Part shown: in pieces, positions 55,889 through 64,000 of the stretch
Numbering within the stretch: position 1 is the stretch's first letter
Layout: each line of letters opens with the position of its first letter
Assembly (NCBI GenBank): GCA_946481275.1
Contig: CAMLMV010000013.1
Coordinates: 79,328-143,327 of the forward strand
Origin: an uncultured Massilia sp.
GTDB lineage: Bacteria > Pseudomonadota > Gammaproteobacteria > Burkholderiales > Burkholderiaceae
DNA length: 64,000 nucleotides
Direction of reading: 5' to 3'
Program-made: the position numbers and the translations under genes
The notes under the pieces: model-generated
Databases searched by the model: none
Told to the model about the DNA's origin: nothing
The model's input: the letters and a program-made list of their open reading frames with translations, nothing else

Positions 55889-57340
55889 ATGAAACTATCT
55901 GAAATCTCTCAACAAAGTGGCGTCGCATTTGGCACAAGTGGTGCCCGGGGCCTCGTCTCGTCCATGGATGCCCGCTTGTGCGGCGCATACACGCAAGCCT
56001 TCCTGAAAGCGGTAGCGGCCGATGCCACGGAGGTGGTATTAGGGCACGACCTGCGTCCCAGCAGCCCAGCGATCGCTGCAGCGTGTGCCCAGGATATCCT
56101 CGTCGCCGGCAAAAGCGTTGTATTCGTGGGCGCGTTGCCCACGCCTGCGGTGGCGTATTACGCAGCGTTGCAACAGGCGCCCGCCATTATCGTTACCGGC
56201 AGCCACGTCCCGTTCGACCGCAATGGCATCAAGTTCTACCGCGCTGAAGGCGAAATCACCAAAGGCGACGAGGCCGCCATGCTGGACGCTGAAGTCGCGG
56301 TGCCCGAGGGCTGGGTACCTGATCCTTTGCCCCAGGTAGAGCCAGCCGCCGAGGCAGCGTATATGTCACGCTACGCGAACGCTTTCGGGCCAGGTGCGCT
56401 GGCGGGCAGGCGGGTGGCGCTGTATGAGCATTCCAGCGTTGCGCGCGATGTACTGCGCACCCTGTTGCAGGCAATGGGGGCTGAAGTCGTGTCGCTGGGA
56501 CGCACCGACACCTTCGTACCGATCGACACGGAAGCGGTGCGGCCCGAAGACGTCGCCCAGGCCCGGGAGTGGGCCCAAGTACATTCCTTCGATGCCATCA
56601 TCTCGACCGATGGCGACGCAGACAGGCCGCTGATCGGTGACGAAACCGGTACCTGGCTGCGTGGGGATGTCGTCGGCGTGCTGTGCGCACAGATCCTGGG
56701 AGCCGATGTGGTGGTGACGCCGGTCAGCAGCAACACAGTCGTGGAAAAGTGCGGATCGTTCCAGACCGTGGTCCGGACGCGCATTGGCTCGCCCTATGTG
56801 ATCGCGGGCATGCAAACGGCGGTACAAGCATCCCCGGCAGGCACGACGGTGGTTGGCTATGAGGCCAATGGCGGCTTCTTGCTGGGCACGGATGTGCAGT
56901 TCGGGCCGCACATCCTCAAGGCTCTGCCAACCCGTGACGCGGTGTTGCCCATTCTGGCTTTGCTGGTCGAATCGGTGCGGCGTGGCGTACCCCTGTCGAA
57001 GCTGGCGGCGAGCCTGCCGGCACGGTATACCGCCAGCGATCGTATCCAGGAGGTGCCGACCGAGGCCAGTCGGGCACTGATCGCGACGTTGCGTGAAGAT
57101 GTCGCCAGCGCCTGCGCCTGGCTGGTCCCCGATGCCGGGCAGGTGGTGTTCCAGGATGAGACCGACGGTCTGCGCCTGACGTTCGCCTCCGGCGAGGTCG
57201 CGCACCTGCGCCCATCGGGCAATGCTCCCGAATTGCGTTGCTACACGGAAGCCAATACTCCGGAACGCGCGGCGGCACTTTGCGTCGGTACGTTGCGGCG
57301 AGTCGCGCAAAAAATCGGCAAGGCGGACGCGGCGTCATAA
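55889..57340 (+). CDS. manB: Phosphomannomutase
   Basis: A 483-residue alpha-D-phosphohexomutase. Key sites: FGTSGARGLV near residue 14, the phosphoserine loop IIVTGSHVPFDRNGIKF (Ser in TGSH, where TASHNP is the commoner form), the metal loop STDGDADRPLIGDE, the sugar loop GYEANGGFLLG, and the phosphate-binding RPSGNAPELRCYTEA at the C-terminus. It turns mannose-6-phosphate into mannose-1-phosphate for ManC, so it completes GDP-mannose supply within the locus, 20 kb from manC. The ATG at 55889 is used; an earlier in-frame start at 55817 adds 24 residues with no family character. Confidence 0.94.
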   Translation: MKLSEISQQSGVAFGTSGARGLVSSMDARLCGAYTQAFLKAVAADATEVVLGHDLRPSSPAIAAACAQDILVAGKSVVFVGALPTPAVAYYAALQQAPAIIVTGSHVPFDRNGIKFYRAEGEITKGDEAAMLDAEVAVPEGWVPDPLPQVEPAAEAAYMSRYANAFGPGALAGRRVALYEHSSVARDVLRTLLQAMGAEVVSLGRTDTFVPIDTEAVRPEDVAQAREWAQVHSFDAIISTDGDADRPLIGDETGTWLRGDVVGVLCAQILGADVVVTPVSSNTVVEKCGSFQTVVRTRIGSPYVIAGMQTAVQASPAGTTVVGYEANGGFLLGTDVQFGPHILKALPTRDAVLPILALLVESVRRGVPLSKLAASLPARYTASDRIQEVPTEASRALIATLREDVASACAWLVPDAGQVVFQDETDGLRLTFASGEVAHLRPSGNAPELRCYTEANTPERAAALCVGTLRRVAQKIGKADAAS

Positions 57341-57554
57341 GTTGGATGGCTCTTGCCACATGTTAAAATCAACTTTCGGTATTCGCTGGCGCTGTTCGCC
57401 AATCTTGGCGGCACGACAGCGCGTACCGTGAGTCCTGCAGTTCGCGCCCCGCTCCGGAAAACAATCGCCTGAACGTCGAACCCCAGGCTTTCCGACGTCA
57501 TGCCGACTCCGGCAGGTAAAAACGCAATCTTTAGCGCTCACTTAGCATCTGCAC

Positions 57555-60404
57555 GTGTCAAAAGCAAAAACAAACCCACTCAAGCACCACTGGTGCGGCC
57601 TGCTCGTGCTCGGCACGGCAAACGTCTTCGCTGCCACTCCCACGGTGCAGGGGCAGTCTGGCTACATCAACATGCCCAGCGCCTGGGTAGAGGCGGACGG
57701 AACGATTTCCACCGGCTACGGTTACGACAGCCCCTATGGAAGCTTCTGGGTCGCCGGCACGGTCCTGCCGTTTCTCCAGATGACGGGGCGCTATGTTTCG
57801 ATCACGGGTATCCCCGGCTTCAGCAATGTCAAGGGTGGCTTCGGCTACGATTACGGCAAATACAAGGACAAGGTCGTCGACGCCAAACTCCGGCTGTTGC
57901 CGGAATCGACTTGGCTACCATCGGTCGCAGTCGGCGCTACGGATCTGTTGGGTACCGAACTTTTCAAAGGCCATTACATCGTCGCGTCCAAGATCTTTGG
58001 CAGTTCGCGGAATATCGAGGCCAGCGTCGGTTATGGACATGGGCGTCCGAATGGTGCTTTCGCGGGCGTACGGTGGGCGCCGCTTTCGTTTCCCGGATGG
58101 GCTGCCGTCGCGGAATACGACGCGAATGACTATTCCAAGGATTTTCGCGCGGCGGAGACGAGCGCTCATGAGCATTCGAAGGGGCCGGCGGTCGGACTCG
58201 AATACCGCTGGGGCTGGCTGGGCGCCCAGGTCGCCCGCCACCGTGACCACTTCAGTGCCAACGCTTACCTGAGCATTCCGTTTTCCGAACGCGAATTCAT
58301 CCCCAAGCTGTACGAGCCGGCGCCATTCGATCCGAAGAAGGCGCCGCCGCGTGTCAGCGCCGAGGAGTGGCAGCAGCATGCCAGCCATGGCGCCGAACTG
58401 GTGCAGGCACTCATCAAGCAGGATTTCAAGAACGTCCGCGCGACGTTCGAGGACAATACGCTCAAGCTGTCGCTGACCAACAACCGTATCTCCAACCTGG
58501 GCCGTGCCGTTGGGCGTGCCGCGCGCACTGCGCTCGCCTTCGCGCCGCAAGGGACGCGCGCGATCCAGATCACCTATACGAAGCTGGAACAGCCGATCGT
58601 CACCTACGAATTCATCGACCTGCAGCGCCTGACCGATTACCTGACGGGGCTGTCCGACCGCGACAGCTTCCTGCAGACCGTGATAGTGCGCTATGCCTAC
58701 CCGGGCGACCAGGTTGGCGACGACCACGGCGGTCTGCTGGCTTCCATCCGGGACGAGGGGGCCGATTTGCAGGTACAGGTCGGCCGCGATGGCAATACGG
58801 TGCAACTGGCATCGGAAGACCGTGAGGCGAACCGCTTCAAGGTCGTACCCAAGATGTCGTTCTTCTTCAATGACCCGAGCGGTGCGCTGCGCTACGAGCT
58901 GTGGGCCGCGGCCAACTATGACCGCCGCCTGGCGCAAGGTTTGTACCTGAACAGCGATGTGAAGCTGACCGCGCTCGAGAACGTGTCGGGTGTTACGCAG
59001 CCGTCGAACAGTCTGCTCCCGCATGTGCGCACGGACGTCGCCGAGTACAAGCGTGGCGGCCGTTTCAAGCTGAACCGTCTGCTCATCAACAAATACATGA
59101 TGCCTGCCGAGCGCTTCTACGCACGCGTATCCGGTGGCCTGTATGAGGAAATGTACCGCGGCGTCGGCGGCCAGGTGCTTTATGTGCCGAAGGATAGCCG
59201 CTGGGCGGCCGATCTGACGGTCGATGCGCTGCAGCAGCGTGGTTTCAAAGGGTGGTTCGACAAGCGTGACTACAACACCGCCACCGGGTTCGCGGCGCTG
59301 CATTACAAGCTGCCATACGACATCACAGCGACGGCGCGTGCCGGCCGCTTCCTCGCCAAGGACAACGGCGTGCGCCTGGAATTCAAACGGCGTTTCCCGT
59401 CCGGCGTCGAGGTCGGCGCCTGGTATGCGAAGACGAGCGGGAAGGACATCACGAATCCGGGCACGCCGACGAACCCTTATCACGACAAGGGCGTTTTCCT
59501 GTCGGTGCCGCTGAACATCATGCTGCCGTACGATACCCAGGCGACCGCGGGCGTGGCTCTCTCGCCCTGGACCCGCGATGTCGGCCAGATGGTGGCTAGC
59601 CCAGGCGACCTGTACGACCTGGTCGAGCAACCGCGCCGCGACATGAACACGTTCGACGGTCTCGGTAATTTTGCCGAACGGCGCGACGAGCAGAACCTGC
59701 CGGCCGTGAATCCGCCTGTCGACGCGATGCCGAACCCGTGGCCCTTGTTTCGCATGCGCGTCGAGCAGTCCGTCAAGACGACGCCGACGCTGCCGCAATG
59801 GGCCAACGGTGCCGTCATCGGCGGCGGTGCGATTCTTGCCGGCGCGTTGCTCGACAAACCCGTCGACCGCTTCATGAAGAAGCACCAGGGATCGAGCATC
59901 ACGCGCGCCTGGGACAACGTCGGCAAGGCAGTGCCCGTTGCGCTGACTGGCGCGGCTGCCGGGGCGGTCGCGTTCGGCGATGCGCGCATGCAGAACATTG
60001 GTATTATCTCGCTGGAATCGGTCGTCGGCGCAGCGGCACTGTCGATCGGGGCAAAACATCTCGCAGGACGCGCACGGCCGTACGAAGGCCAGGGGCAGTG
60101 GGGAAAGGCGGCGGACCGCTCGAACGCATCGTTCCCGTCCAACCACGCCACCGTAGCGTTTGCAGCGGTGACGCCGTTTGCCCAGGAATACGATGCACCG
60201 TGGCTGTATGGTCTCGCTGCGGCCGGATCGCTGGGCCGTACGGCAGGGCGTCAGCACTGGGTGTCGGATGTCGTCGCTGGCGGCGTGCTGGGCATGGCCG
60301 TCGGAGGCTGGCTGTGGCAGGCCCAGCGCACGGATACACGTTCGAGCATCGCCGTGATGCCGGGCGAGAAATCCGTTGGCGTGGCATGGTTCGGGACTTA
60401 TTAA
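57555..60404 (+). CDS. YjbH-type outer-membrane protein fused to a PAP2 phosphatase
   Basis: A 949-residue two-part protein. After a signal peptide (about residues 1-27), residues about 30-735 resemble YjbH: GQSGYINMPSAWVEADGTIS, TGRYVSITGIPGFSN and many short amphipathic beta strands, as in the E. coli exopolysaccharide-linked barrel lipoprotein family. Residues about 765-925 are a PAP2 phosphatase with all three motifs: K834-x6-RP, PSNH at 861-864, and R895-x5-H901-x3-D905, inside weakly hydrophobic helices. PAP2 proteins cleave phosphate from lipids or lipid-linked pyrophosphates. The fusion puts a phosphatase beside an EPS-linked barrel. The start is a GTG at 57555 with no clear ribosome-binding site. 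It lies between manB and rfbB. Confidence 0.85.
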   Translation: MSKAKTNPLKHHWCGLLVLGTANVFAATPTVQGQSGYINMPSAWVEADGTISTGYGYDSPYGSFWVAGTVLPFLQMTGRYVSITGIPGFSNVKGGFGYDYGKYKDKVVDAKLRLLPESTWLPSVAVGATDLLGTELFKGHYIVASKIFGSSRNIEASVGYGHGRPNGAFAGVRWAPLSFPGWAAVAEYDANDYSKDFRAAETSAHEHSKGPAVGLEYRWGWLGAQVARHRDHFSANAYLSIPFSEREFIPKLYEPAPFDPKKAPPRVSAEEWQQHASHGAELVQALIKQDFKNVRATFEDNTLKLSLTNNRISNLGRAVGRAARTALAFAPQGTRAIQITYTKLEQPIVTYEFIDLQRLTDYLTGLSDRDSFLQTVIVRYAYPGDQVGDDHGGLLASIRDEGADLQVQVGRDGNTVQLASEDREANRFKVVPKMSFFFNDPSGALRYELWAAANYDRRLAQGLYLNSDVKLTALENVSGVTQPSNSLLPHVRTDVAEYKRGGRFKLNRLLINKYMMPAERFYARVSGGLYEEMYRGVGGQVLYVPKDSRWAADLTVDALQQRGFKGWFDKRDYNTATGFAALHYKLPYDITATARAGRFLAKDNGVRLEFKRRFPSGVEVGAWYAKTSGKDITNPGTPTNPYHDKGVFLSVPLNIMLPYDTQATAGVALSPWTRDVGQMVASPGDLYDLVEQPRRDMNTFDGLGNFAERRDEQNLPAVNPPVDAMPNPWPLFRMRVEQSVKTTPTLPQWANGAVIGGGAILAGALLDKPVDRFMKKHQGSSITRAWDNVGKAVPVALTGAAAGAVAFGDARMQNIGIISLESVVGAAALSIGAKHLAGRARPYEGQGQWGKAADRSNASFPSNHATVAFAAVTPFAQEYDAPWLYGLAAAGSLGRTAGRQHWVSDVVAGGVLGMAVGGWLWQAQRTDTRSSIAVMPGEKSVGVAWFGTY

Positions 60405-60503
60405 TAAAACGTATCTTTAATCGTGCGGTGTCCCTGGATTTCCGGGCCGGCCAACCTGGCGCTCGACCGGCCCGTGCGGATCTGTCAACCGGAGAGTGAA
60501 TAT

Positions 60504-61562
60504 ATGATTTTGACGACAGGGAGCGCCGGCTTTATCGGCAGTAATTTCGTGCTGGACTGGTGCGCACTGACCGACGAGCCGGTCATCAACCTAGACAAGC
60601 TGACCTATGCCGGCAACCTCGAGAACCTGGCGAGCCTGCGCGACAATCCCAAGCACGTGTTTGTGCACGGCGACATCGGCGACGTGGACCTGATGCGCCG
60701 CCTGCTGCGGGAACACCAGCCACGTGCCGTCGTCAACTTCGCGGCTGAGAGCCACGTGGACCGCAGCATCCATGGCCCGGGCGAATTCATCCAGACGAAC
60801 ATCGTCGGCACCTTTCACCTGCTGGAAGCGGTGCGCGAATACTGGGGCGCGCTGCCGGAACACCGCAAGGCCGCGTTCCGCTTCCTGCACGTGTCGACCG
60901 ACGAAGTCTACGGCTCCCTCGGCAAGGACGATCCCGCTTTCCGTGAAACAAACCGCTACGAGCCGAACAGCCCGTATTCCGCCAGCAAGGCGGCGAGCGA
61001 CCACCTCGTGCGCGCGTACCACCACACGTACGGCTTGCCGGTGCTGACCACCAATTGCTCGAACAACTATGGCCCATACCACTTCCCGGAAAAACTGATC
61101 CCGCTGTGCATCCACAATGCGCTGGCCGGCAAGCCGCTGCCGATCTACGGCGACGGCCAGCAGATCCGCGATTGGCTGTATGTGAAGGACCACTGCTCGG
61201 CCATTCGCCGCGTGCTCGAGGCGGGCCAGCTGGGGGAGGTTTACAACGTCGGTGGCTGGAACGAGAAGGCGAACCTCGACGTCGTGCGCACCCTGTGCGC
61301 GATTCTCGACGAGTTGAGCCCGCGTGCGGACGGCCAGTCGTACGCCACCCAGATCACGTTCGTGACGGACCGTCCCGGCCATGACCGCCGCTACGCGATC
61401 GACGCGACCAAACTGGAGCGCGAACTGGGCTGGAAGCCGGCCGAGACGTTCGAAACCGGCATCCGCAAGACGGTGCAGTGGTACCTCGACAACCAGGAAT
61501 GGGTCGAGAATGTGACGAGCGGCAGCTACCGTGCCTGGGTCGGCCAACAGTACGGTGCCTGA
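60504..61562 (+). CDS. rfbB: dTDP-glucose 4,6-dehydratase
   Basis: A 352-residue SDR, second enzyme of dTDP-L-rhamnose synthesis. It has the NAD motif [36 protein letters not shown], the catalytic [11 protein letters not shown] and [13 protein letters not shown] (Tyr and Lys), [18 protein letters not shown] and [21 protein letters not shown] lies before the ATG at 60504. It is the first gene of rfbB-rfbD-rfbA-rfbC, packed with gaps of 0 to 9 bases. Confidence 0.97.
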   Translation: MILTTGSAGFIGSNFVLDWCALTDEPVINLDKLTYAGNLENLASLRDNPKHVFVHGDIGDVDLMRRLLREHQPRAVVNFAAESHVDRSIHGPGEFIQTNIVGTFHLLEAVREYWGALPEHRKAAFRFLHVSTDEVYGSLGKDDPAFRETNRYEPNSPYSASKAASDHLVRAYHHTYGLPVLTTNCSNNYGPYHFPEKLIPLCIHNALAGKPLPIYGDGQQIRDWLYVKDHCSAIRRVLEAGQLGEVYNVGGWNEKANLDVVRTLCAILDELSPRADGQSYATQITFVTDRPGHDRRYAIDATKLERELGWKPAETFETGIRKTVQWYLDNQEWVENVTSGSYRAWVGQQYGA

Positions 61563-62450
61563 ATGAAGATTCTCCTGACCGGCAAGAACGGCCAGCTCGG
61601 CTTCGAACTACAGCGCGCGCTGGCGCCGCTCGGCGAGATCGTCGCCATCGGCACGCAGGATTGCAACCTGGCCGATGCCGACGCGCTGCGCGACCTCGTG
61701 CACCGCGTCGCTCCCGATGTGATCGTCAACCCAGCGGCCTATACGGCTGTTGACAAGGCCGAGTCTGATGAAGCGACGGCCCACGCCGTCAACGCCGTCG
61801 CCCCGGCCATCCTGGGCGAGGAGGGCGCGAAGCTGGGCGCGCTTGTGCTGCATTACTCGACGGACTACGTGTTCGACGGCACGAAGCAGGACGCCTACAC
61901 GGAAAACGATGCGCCGGCGCCGCAGAGCGTCTACGGCCGTACCAAGCTCGAAGGCGAGCTGGGACTGGCCGCGGCGAATCCGCGCCACCTGATCCTGCGC
62001 ACGAGCTGGGTCGTGGGCGCGCACGGCGGCAATTTTGCCAAGACGATGTTGCGTTTAGCCGGCGAGCGCGACAAGCTCACCGTCGTCGCCGACCAGTTCG
62101 GCGCGCCGACCCCGGCCGCGCTGCTGGCCGACCTGAGTGCCCACCTCGTGCGCGAGCATGCGCGCGCGCGCGGCGCCGGTTTCCCCTACGGGACGTATCA
62201 CGTCGCGGCCGGCGGCGAGACGAACTGGCACGGCTATGCGCAATTCGTGATCGGCGAGGCGCTGGCGGCCGGCAAGGCGTTGAAGGCGACCGTGGACGCC
62301 GTCGCGCCGCTGGCCACCGAGCAGTATCCGACCCCGGCCAAGCGTCCCCTCAATTCGCGGCTCGATACGACCCGCTTCCGCACGACGTTCGACCTGCGCC
62401 TGCCGCCCTGGCAGGAAGGCGTGCGTCACGTGCTCCGGCAAATCCTGTGA
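61563..62450 (+). CDS. rfbD: dTDP-4-dehydrorhamnose reductase
   Basis: A 295-residue SDR that performs the last step to dTDP-L-rhamnose. It has the NAD motif ILLTGKNGQLGFELQRAL, VNPAAYTAVDKAESD, STDYVFDGTKQDAYTENDAP, the catalytic Tyr and Lys in SVYGRTKLEGE, and RTSWVVGAHGGNFAKTML. The ATG directly follows the rfbB stop codon. Confidence 0.97.
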   Translation: MKILLTGKNGQLGFELQRALAPLGEIVAIGTQDCNLADADALRDLVHRVAPDVIVNPAAYTAVDKAESDEATAHAVNAVAPAILGEEGAKLGALVLHYSTDYVFDGTKQDAYTENDAPAPQSVYGRTKLEGELGLAAANPRHLILRTSWVVGAHGGNFAKTMLRLAGERDKLTVVADQFGAPTPAALLADLSAHLVREHARARGAGFPYGTYHVAAGGETNWHGYAQFVIGEALAAGKALKATVDAVAPLATEQYPTPAKRPLNSRLDTTRFRTTFDLRLPPWQEGVRHVLRQIL

Positions 62451-62459
62451 GAGGCAGCG

Positions 62460-63338
62460 ATGCTCGAATCCAAACGTAAAGGCATTATCTTGGCCGGCGG
62501 CTCTGGCACGCGGCTGTATCCTGTCACGCAGGCCGTCAGCAAGCAACTGATGCCGGTCTACGACAAGCCGATGATTTATTACCCGCTCAGCACGCTGATG
62601 CTGAGCGGTATCCGCGACGTGCTCGTCATCAGCACGCCGCAGGACACGCCGCGCTTCGCCGACCTGCTCGGCGACGGCAGCCGCTGGGGCATGAACATCC
62701 AGTACGCCGTGCAGCCGTCGCCGGACGGCCTGGCCCAGGCGTTTGTCATCGGTAAGGATTTCGTTGGCAACGATCCGAGCGCGCTCGTTCTCGGCGACAA
62801 CATTTTCTACGGTCACGACCTCGTCAAACAATTGCACAGTGCAAATGAGCGCACCGACGGTGCCACCGTGTTCGCGTACCACGTGCACGATCCGGAGCGC
62901 TACGGTGTCGTCGAATTCGATGCAGAACAGCGAGCCCTGAGCATCGAGGAAAAGCCGAAGGTGCCGAAGTCGTCATACGCTGTAACCGGTCTGTACTTCT
63001 ACGACAACGACGTCTGCAATGTGGCGGCAGACATCAAGCCGTCGGCGCGCGGCGAACTGGAGATCACGGACGTCAACCGTTGCTATCTCGAGCGCGAAAA
63101 GCTGAATGTCGAGATCATGGGCCGCGGCTTTGCCTGGCTCGACACCGGCACGCATGACAGTCTGCTCGAGGCCGCAAGCTTTATTGCGACCCTGCAGAAA
63201 CGGCAGGGACTGCAGGTGGCGTGCCCGGAAGAGATCGCATACCGCCAGGGCTGGATCGATGCCGCCGACCTGCAAAAACTCGCGGCGCCGCTGGCCAAGA
63301 ACGGCTACGGCAGCTACCTTTTAAACCTGTTGAAATGA
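62460..63338 (+). CDS. rfbA: Glucose-1-phosphate thymidylyltransferase
   Basis: A 292-residue nucleotidyltransferase that makes dTDP-glucose, the first step of the rhamnose pathway. It has the nucleotide loop [64 protein letters not shown] and [26 protein letters not shown] precedes the ATG. Length and motifs are standard. Confidence 0.97.
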   Translation: MLESKRKGIILAGGSGTRLYPVTQAVSKQLMPVYDKPMIYYPLSTLMLSGIRDVLVISTPQDTPRFADLLGDGSRWGMNIQYAVQPSPDGLAQAFVIGKDFVGNDPSALVLGDNIFYGHDLVKQLHSANERTDGATVFAYHVHDPERYGVVEFDAEQRALSIEEKPKVPKSSYAVTGLYFYDNDVCNVAADIKPSARGELEITDVNRCYLEREKLNVEIMGRGFAWLDTGTHDSLLEAASFIATLQKRQGLQVACPEEIAYRQGWIDAADLQKLAAPLAKNGYGSYLLNLLK

Positions 63339-63347
63339 TTCAAGCCC

Positions 63348-63899
63348 ATGCCATTTACCGTTACCCCGACCGCCATTCCTGATGTACTGGTGCTGGAGCC
63401 GAAAGTTTTCGGTGATGCGCGCGGCTTCTTTTACGAAAGCTTCAATGCGCGTGATTTCGCCCAGGCCACGGGAGTTGACGCGCAATTTGTGCAGGACAAT
63501 CACAGCAAGTCGGCGAAGGGCGTGTTACGCGGGTTGCATTATCAGATTCAACATCCGCAGGGCAAGTTAGTCCGGGTCGTGCAGGGTACTGTGTTCGACG
63601 TGGCTGTCGATTTGCGCAAAACATCGCCGACCTTCGGGCACTGGGCAGGCATCGAACTGAGTGCCGACAACTGCCGACAGCTGTGGGTGCCGCCCGGCTT
63701 CGCCCATGGTTTCGTGGTGTTGAGCGAGTCAGCCGAATTTCTGTACAAAACAACGGACTACTGGTATCCCGAGCACGAGCGCAGCTTGCTGTGGAACGAT
63801 GCAGCCATCGGAATCGAGTGGCCGATCGATTTCACGCCGCAACTGGCAGCCAAGGACCAGGCCGCAAAGTTACTTGCAGATGCTGAATTGTTCGCGTGA
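63348..63899 (+). CDS. rfbC: dTDP-4-dehydrorhamnose 3,5-epimerase
   Basis: A 183-residue cupin epimerase. It has the landmarks RGFFYESFNARDF, FVQDNHSKSAKGVLRGLHYQ (the catalytic His lies in this region), GKLVRVVQGTVFDVAVDLRK and LWVPPGFAHGFVVLSE. It completes the rhamnose pathway with rfbB, rfbD and rfbA. No strong ribosome-binding site precedes the ATG, which lies 9 bases after the rfbA stop. A UUCG-loop hairpin follows its stop. Confidence 0.97.
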   Translation: MPFTVTPTAIPDVLVLEPKVFGDARGFFYESFNARDFAQATGVDAQFVQDNHSKSAKGVLRGLHYQIQHPQGKLVRVVQGTVFDVAVDLRKTSPTFGHWAGIELSADNCRQLWVPPGFAHGFVVLSESAEFLYKTTDYWYPEHERSLLWNDAAIGIEWPIDFTPQLAAKDQAAKLLADAELFA

Positions 63900-63900
63900 G

Positions 63901-63922
63901 GCATCGCACTTCGGTGCGGTGC
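63901..63922 (+). terminator. UUCG hairpin after rfbC
   Basis: Arms 63901-63909 and 63914-63922 pair over 9 bp (one G-T pair) around a TTCG tetraloop, two bases after the rfbC stop. No T-run follows, so it may only stabilise the message end. Confidence 0.45.
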
Positions 63923-63945
63923 GGAGAAAAGAAAACGGCCGCATC

Positions 63946-64000
63946 TGAACTGAACCCCAAAAGTTGGACACTAACTTTTGGGGTTTTTTCATGGCCAAAT
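63946..64000 (+). mobile_element. Left end of an IS3-family element (IS150-like), cut by window edge
   Basis: The sequence from TGAACTGA at 63946 has the look of an IS3-family end: a CCCCAAAAGTT...GGACA terminus, then a hairpin and a start codon. The hairpin arms 63955-63965 and 63973-63983 pair perfectly over 11 bp and are followed by six T. This would stop outside transcription from entering the transposase gene. The ATG at 63991 reads Met-Ala-Lys before the window ends, as in many IS3-type OrfA proteins. The right end is outside the window. Confidence 0.6.

Noticed and set aside
57915..60257. 780-residue minus-strand frame opposite the YjbH-PAP2 gene
   Set aside because: No motifs, no ribosome-binding site, and the plus-strand gene is clear.

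Overview
The window is high-GC proteobacterial chromosome. The gene content suggests a betaproteobacterium of the Oxalobacteraceae (Massilia/Duganella type): RNase E divergent from RluC, a TonB-ExbB-ExbD-ExbD set, the PrkA-YeaH-SpoVR trio, an EPS-associated MarR-like regulator and a large SLBB export protein. The genus is an inference from family resemblance; no rRNA or tRNA gene was seen.

Left part, 1-29.6 kb, is mostly conserved housekeeping and stress genes. On the minus strand lie TonB, ExbB and two ExbD genes followed by the start of a secreted TPR-like gene (1-3070), then prkA-yeaH-spoVR (3641-8556). On the plus strand come adenine deaminase, a YbbP-type permease, a group II truncated haemoglobin and RmuC (9176-14519). 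They converge, with overlapping stop codons, on a minus-strand run chrA-moaA-mobA/moeA (14516-18828), in which MobA and MoeA are one fused protein. A VOC protein and RNase E follow on the minus strand. RluC starts a plus-strand run with a HAD phosphatase, a Rieske protein and an SppA-like peptidase. After it come a possible small RNA, a hypothetical gene, RsuA, outer-membrane phospholipase A and a truncated fumarylacetoacetase-family remnant.

Right part, about 30.0-63.9 kb, is one large surface-polysaccharide locus, almost entirely on the plus strand and tightly packed with many ATGA/GTGA overlaps. It encodes export and chain-length proteins (SLBB/OPX, Wzz), an EPS-type MarR-like regulator, GDP-mannose and GDP-fucose synthesis (manC, fcl, gmd, manB), the four CDP-3,6-dideoxy-4-ketohexose genes (ddhD, A, B, C order), a two-subunit transketolase plus an SDR reductase, five glycosyltransferases (GT2, GT10, GT4, GT26, GT11), Wzx, Wzy, two acyltransferases, a YjbH barrel protein fused to a PAP2 phosphatase, and dTDP-rhamnose synthesis (rfbBDAC). 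The product is probably a Wzx/Wzy-dependent heteropolysaccharide containing fucose, rhamnose and an unusual 3,6-dideoxy sugar. The transketolase pair suggests that this sugar is branched by a two-carbon ketol transfer; that is the most interesting hypothesis here.

Signs of genome flux sit in and around the locus: the truncated FAH gene at its left edge, an AT-rich acyltransferase gene broken by a frameshift at an eight-T tract, a decayed IS5-type transposase fragment next to it, and the left end of an IS3-type element that begins at 63946 and runs off the window.
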